A stretch of DNA of 64,000 nucleotides, taken from Dirofilaria immitis. Taxonomy: Eukaryota; Nematoda; Chromadorea; Rhabditida; Onchocercidae. The stretch is from assembly GCA_024305405.1 (NCBI GenBank), contig JAKNDB010000070.1:614001-678000 (forward strand), written 5' to 3'. Shown in pieces: positions 61,801 through 64,000 of this stretch. The notes beneath the pieces are model-generated. The model did not search any database. It was given only the letters and a program-made list of their open reading frames with translations, and had not been told where the DNA came from. Position 1 is the first letter of the stretch. The number at the start of each line of letters is the position of its first letter. Both the position numbers and the translations under genes were made by a program.

Positions 61801-63717
61801 TAAATATTTTAATAATAATTATTATTCTTATTATTTGAGTAAATTATTTGTCAATGTTCAATCAGTCAAAGAATCAAATGCTATATTATCAGCCTTTTGT
61901 TTCTTGATATCTTAAATTATCTGATAAAAATTATTAATTTATCTAACTATCAATAATTCAGAAAACTTTGCGAAATTATTCAAAATATTACTTTTTTTAT
62001 TTAAAACAAAGAATTTATGTTTAAAATTTTTCGTTTTAAATTTGTTAAATTTATCAAAAATTTTGAAAATTCTCAACCAAAAATATGAATATTTTGCAAA
62101 TTTTTAAAACTGAAATCAATGCTATTACTATATTTTTATTATAAAAATTGCAATTTTACATTTAATACTTTGACTTTAAATGGCAAATTTTTATTTTCAA
62201 TTTTGATATTTTTTTAAGTTAATTTAAAATATTTATTAATTTAATTTTAGCCTTAGGATGTGCAGTTGTACTTCTTGCATCTTTGGTGACATTTATCACC
62301 GCACTTTCAACATGCGCTATTTGTACAAATGGTGATGTCAAAGGTGGTGGTGCATATTTTTGGTTAGTTATTTGTTAAAAATTTCTCGAATTGAATTTAA
62401 TTCTCGAATTGAATTTAATTTCAATGCTAATATCAATCATTTATTTCATTCCTTTCTTCTCTTACTTTTTCTTATTTTTTGAAAAAATTTTTAAATTTCT
62501 TCAATAACTTTATATTTTAATTTAAGCAATAATTTTGAATCGAATTATTTTTTATGAATTTAAATATGCATCATTATCTATAAGTTATTGCAATAATTTC
62601 TGCATTATCTAATATTGATTGATAGTTATCATGATATGATTTTAAATTCTGGTTGAAATTTATCAGTTAAATTGACCAAATTTTAGATTAGTCGTTCATT
62701 GGGTCCAGAATTTGGTGGTTCCATTGGTTTAATATTTTCGGTAGCAAATGCGGTTGGTGCAGCAATGTATGTTGTTGGATTCGCTGAAACGGTACGAGAT
62801 TTGTTAAAAGAAAATAATTTTGCAATTATTGATGGTGGCATGAACGATGTACGAATAATTGGTGTTGGTATGTTTTTTTCTTTTTTTTATGCAAAGTTTT
62901 TAATTAGTTTAGCTCTGTTTATAATTTATAAACTTTCTTCTACTTCTACTATTCATATCTGAATCTAAATTAATTGTCTAAGCTTCTATTCAAGATTGAT
63001 ATGATATCAATTCCCGAGTTACAACATAGCTATAAAATATAATCTGAGAATATATTATTCACTGAAATCAATTACTAAATTATTTAATAATATATAAATT
63101 AAAGAAGACTAAATAAACCAATTGAAATCTGAAGGAAGAAATACTCAAATTTCACTACAACTACTTGATATTATCAGAGATATAAATTAGATATATCATT
63201 TAAAGGTGTCTTAGATAATTTGAATTTTTTTATATAATTTATCTGCTATGTTGATAATTGATAATTTTTCGTCAACGACATAATGAGACACTTTTATTAT
63301 CCTTTTAGTGTGGAATTTATGGAAGATAAAAATTCCAATCACAAATTAATCATTGAATCTATTCAAAAACAAACTATTATAAATGACTGATAATTAACTA
63401 TTATTTCTTATGATACAAGAAATCAATTAATCATCTTTTAATGATCATATATTTTGATATCTTATCAAGATAAAGATAAGCTAAGTTAAAAATAAAGAGA
63501 AAATTCGCTGCCTTCCAAAATAATTATCGAAATATTTTTCAAATTATAGCTTCATGCTGTATATTAATGGCAGTTGTATTTATTGGTACAAGTTTTGAAA
63601 GTAAAATGCAAATGGGTTTACTTGTTATTTTAATGTTATCCATTATCGATTACTTTGTCGGGACTTTTGTGCCAGTTTCGGTTAATCAATCATATCGTGG
63701 TATCACGGGTTATAGTT
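55816..63717 (+). CDS. nkcc-1: SLC12 Na-K-2Cl cotransporter (NKCC type), 3'-partial
   Basis: This is an electroneutral cation-chloride cotransporter of the plasma membrane, which sets cell chloride and volume. Exons are 55816-55911, 56571-56732, 60372-60601, 60821-60971, 61599-61788, 62251-62362, 62687-62867 and 63550-63717; the gene continues past the window. About 430 residues are visible. The N-tail carries docking motifs for SPAK/OSR1-type kinases: RFQV (30-33), RFEV (84-87) and RFSV (135-138). Then comes a phosphorylation segment QTIEHPP...DFYRNS, whose Thr167 and Ser180 keep the 13-residue spacing of the regulatory Thr pair in vertebrate NKCC1. [14 protein letters not shown] opens the membrane domain (about residue 244). 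TM2 ([20 protein letters not shown]), [17 protein letters not shown] and [11 protein letters not shown] follow. The last motifs favour the NKCC/NCC branch over KCC; nkcc versus ncc is less certain. One base seems missing at 62357-62361. Confidence 0.9.
56733..60371 (+). other. 3.6-kb intron 2 of the SLC12 gene
   Basis: The largest intron in the window. It is AT-rich with a T20-plus run near 57187-57206 and an exact 54-bp direct repeat (listed separately). No exon-like segment or opposite-strand gene is visible. Confidence 0.7.
58802..59157. repeat. Exact 54-bp direct repeat, copies 302 bp apart
   Basis: The segment beginning TCAAATTCTAATAATAGAAG and ending AGACCTACAAA occurs at 58802-58855 and again at 59104-59157 with no difference. 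The DNA between does not repeat. Confidence 0.9.
62357..62361 (+). other. Apparent one-base loss in T5 run of the SLC12 exon
   Basis: The family motif is GGGAY(Y/F)LISRSLG. As written, GGGAYF is followed by TG|GTTAGT, and the next exon starts ATT AGT (IS) in a frame that does not match. One extra T makes TTG (Leu) and a phase-0 junction, giving an exact family match. Confidence 0.7.
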
Positions 63718-64000
63718 GTAAGTTTTATCATTTTATCACTATCTTAATTTATAGCATGAAGATATTTATATCAAGATATACTAGATTGATATAATAATTA
63801 ACTGATAGTAAGTTTAAACTTTTATTTACTAATTAATTGATTTTCTAAATTCATTATTGTGCATTAATCAAATAAGTAAAAGAAAATTTGATAAGTAATG
63901 ATTCAAATAATGATTCAAATAATTGAATTAATTATTCGTTCATTTTTTCACTTTTAAATTAATCATATAAATTCTTGCAATATGTAGAGGATTTTCATTA

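Noticed and set aside
1..64000. Bacterial endosymbiont insertion, integrated virus or intact transposon
   Set aside because: No bacterial-style genes, transposase, reverse transcriptase or terminal repeats enclosing a coding frame were seen.

Overview
The window is nuclear DNA of an invertebrate with nematode-type gene structure: very AT-rich sequence, many short exons (about 50-330 bases), GT...AG introns ending in TTTCAG or TTTTAG, and a start codon sitting directly on an acceptor-like TTTTACAG. Intron sizes, AT bias and the two proteins fit a parasitic clade III (filarial/spirurid-like) nematode. That placement is inferred from style and was not tested by a search. There is no bacterial, viral or organellar sequence, and all supported genes lie on the + strand.

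Region 1 (1-33029) holds most of one giant gene, the orthologue of RPM-1 / Highwire / MYCBP2 (PHR family), in about 80 exons. Its 5' end lies left of the window and its stop is at 33027-33029. In order it shows a conserved N-terminal region, an RCC1-like domain with a Cys-rich insertion, PHR domain 1, a helical linker, PHR domain 2, a third PHR-like region, a filamin/Ig fold, SH3-like repeats, a short zinc-binding module, a DOC/APC10 fold, helical repeats, a B-box-like zinc module, a RING-H2 finger and the tandem-cysteine (TC) catalytic domain. The vertebrate Ser-rich linker is nearly absent. This protein is a neuronal E3 ligase controlling axon termination and synapse growth.

Region 2 (33030-55815) is a 22.8-kb intergenic desert. 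I see no exon in it, but it holds many satellites: a 46-bp minisatellite, a 56-bp minisatellite with internal palindromes, a 29-bp minisatellite ending in a long inverted repeat, a triplicated block of roughly 80-90 bp, a long pure purine tract, and several microsatellites. Just before the next gene are three evenly spaced CCAATCATG boxes.

Region 3 (55816-64000) is the 5' half of an SLC12 Na-K-Cl cotransporter (nkcc type). It has an N-terminal regulatory tail with three RFxV kinase-docking motifs, the phosphorylation segment and the first membrane helices. The gene runs off the right edge.

Careful phase tracking shows at least six exons where conserved protein continues only if one base is supplied, usually in a short homopolymer, plus two splice-phase conflicts of the same sign. 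They occur in both genes, so base drop-out in the assembly is more likely than gene decay. I found no convincing undescribed biological system. The most interesting candidates are the exon layout of the kinase-docking motifs in the cotransporter, the promoter-proximal CCAAT array and a perfect intronic hairpin.
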